Part shown: piece by piece, positions 6,220-7,240 of the stretch
Layout: each line of letters starts with the position of its first letter
Position numbering within the stretch: position 1 is the stretch's first letter
Origin: Gemmatimonadales bacterium
GTDB lineage: Bacteria > Gemmatimonadota > Gemmatimonadetes > Gemmatimonadales > GWC2-71-9
Length of the DNA: 7,240 nucleotides
Assembly (NCBI GenBank): GCA_013813675.1
Contig: JACCRH010000393.1
Coordinates: 1-7,240, forward strand
Direction: 5' to 3'
The notes under the pieces: generated by a model
The model's input: only the letters and a program-made list of their open reading frames with translations
Databases searched by the model: none
What the model was told of the DNA's origin: nothing
Program-made: the position numbers and the translations under genes

Positions 6220-7240
6220 TTAAGCCGCGACCTCGGCGCCCATGAGATCATCAGCCGGCGAGCGTCCGCGCCGGGTGTATTGCTCGAAGAAGGCGCGGGC
6301 CTGCTCCAGATCGGATGAATGGAAGTACGCGGGACCCAGCGCGCGGCATCCGGCCAGCGCGATGTCCACCAGATCCACCGCCTGGCGACGGATCGTGGGA
6401 TCACCGAGGCCAACCCGGCCGGCCCGGTCCAGGAGGCCGAGATCCGGCCGGCCGAGCAGGTCGGCAGCTGTGCGGAGGGCCCAGGGGTCGTAGGTGATGC
6501 CCACGGCCAACGCGATCGGCGCCGCGTACCATTGCGGCGCCACGGCGTCGCACGATCGGAGCTCGAGATGACCCCGCGGCCGGACCTCGGGAAAGAGCGT
6601 ACTCAGATGGTCGTGCCACTCCTCCATCGTAGGCCGGGCGTGCAGCAGCCACTCGCCGAACGGCCGATGCTCCCCATGGAGTTGTGGCAGCAGGATCGCT
6701 GGCGCGCGGAGGGCAAAGTCGAGGTACGCGCCCACCGGTTTCCGCTCGTCCCACGGCAGGCCGGTGCGGGCCGGATCGAGCGCCCGCCATACCTGTGCCC
6801 GAGTGCTTTGGCATCCGGTCGCCGAGCGGTCGTAGACCGGCGAGTTGGCGAAGATCGCCGTGAGGTACGGCGCCACCGCGTTCAGCACCGACCAGCGGAG
6901 CCGCGGCTCGTCATCCAGGTCGACGCTCACCTGAAAGGCCGCCGTCTGCCGCATCATCCTCGCGCCGGCCGGCCCGATACGGCCGAGGTACTCCGCCATC
7001 CGGGCGTAGCGCTTGGTCCGGAGCAGGAGGGGAGCCCGCTCCGCAGGATTGAGTGGGTCGATGCCCACCGCCAGAAGCTCGATCCCGTCATTGGCCGCAG
7101 CGGCACGGAGCGGGAGCACGACCGAACGGAGCAGCGCCAGCAGCGCGCTGGGCGAGCGACAGGCTGGAGAGCTGTACTCCAGCTGGCCGCCGGGCTCGAA
7201 GGTGAGCGTGCCACCGGCCGGCAGCTCGAAGCAGGGCGTG
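6220..7240 (-). CDS. Glutamate-cysteine ligase, GCS2 (plant/EgtA) type, 3' part; runs off the right edge
   Basis: An ATP-dependent ligase forming gamma-glutamylcysteine, the first step to glutathione or, in EgtA systems, the sulfur donor for ergothioneine. The window holds the last 339 residues (frame enters at 7239, stop TAA at 6220-6222). EgtA-type proteins are about 430 residues, so perhaps the first 90 are missing. In fragment numbering, FEPGGQLEYSS (14-24) is the family's glutamate/metal-binding signature. MMRQTAAFQVSVDL (95-108) matches the strand that follows in plant and actinobacterial enzymes, and RPRGHLELRSCD (220-231) matches the PRG-LE-R motif. I treat a GTG in this frame at 7119 as internal because family sequence continues upstream of it. 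Whether the product feeds glutathione or ergothioneine depends on genes outside the window. It is the first visible gene of a minus-strand run with qor and sseA. Confidence 0.9.
   Translation of the reverse strand, partial: TPCFELPAGGTLTFEPGGQLEYSSPACRSPSALLALLRSVVLPLRAAAANDGIELLAVGIDPLNPAERAPLLLRTKRYARMAEYLGRIGPAGARMMRQTAAFQVSVDLDDEPRLRWSVLNAVAPYLTAIFANSPVYDRSATGCQSTRAQVWRALDPARTGLPWDERKPVGAYLDFALRAPAILLPQLHGEHRPFGEWLLHARPTMEEWHDHLSTLFPEVRPRGHLELRSCDAVAPQWYAAPIALAVGITYDPWALRTAADLLGRPDLGLLDRAGRVGLGDPTIRRQAVDLVDIALAGCRALGPAYFHSSDLEQARAFFEQYTRRGRSPADDLMGAEVAA

Overview
The window is high-GC bacterial chromosome (by eye about two-thirds G+C), densely coded, with short intergenic gaps and no tRNA, rRNA, IS element or CRISPR array that I can see. 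The mix of genes (a Ste24-type membrane protease, an O-antigen ligase-like polytopic protein, a small Cu/Zn-SOD-like lipoprotein, an ethanolamine ammonia-lyase and a GCS2-type glutamate-cysteine ligase) fits a soil or environmental bacterium with a cell envelope containing lipoproteins and surface glycans. Gemmatimonadota or a similar high-GC phylum is my best guess, but it is an inference from general gene style and not proven by any marker here.

Layout from left to right. The left edge holds the 5' half of eutB on the minus strand, running off the window. A 68-bp gap separates it from a divergently transcribed M48/Ste24-type zinc metalloprotease on the plus strand. Next comes a 164-bp non-coding stretch with two clear structures: a perfect 25-bp inverted repeat, and three perfect tandem copies of a 16-bp unit that end exactly at the Shine-Dalgarno sequence of the next gene. 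That gene encodes a 536-residue O-antigen ligase/polymerase-like membrane protein with a TPR-like tail. A 100-bp gap with two neighbouring dyads leads to a short lipoprotein related to Cu/Zn superoxide dismutase. It meets the minus-strand genes tail to tail with only 12 bp between stops.

The right half is a minus-strand run in transcription order: glutamate-cysteine ligase (5' end outside the window), NADPH:quinone reductase (qor), and 3-mercaptopyruvate sulfurtransferase (sseA). The last two are 10 bp apart and very likely cotranscribed. Together they suggest a thiol and redox theme: gamma-glutamylcysteine synthesis, quinone/electrophile reduction and sulfane-sulfur transfer. The link is contextual only.

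All seven genes belong to recognised families, and I see no clear evidence of a wholly new system. The points most worth a second look are the 3 x 16-bp tandem repeat abutting the ribosome binding site, the dispersed-type inverted repeat, the apparent absence of the ligase histidine in the O-antigen ligase-like protein, and the stripped-down metal site of the SOD-like lipoprotein.
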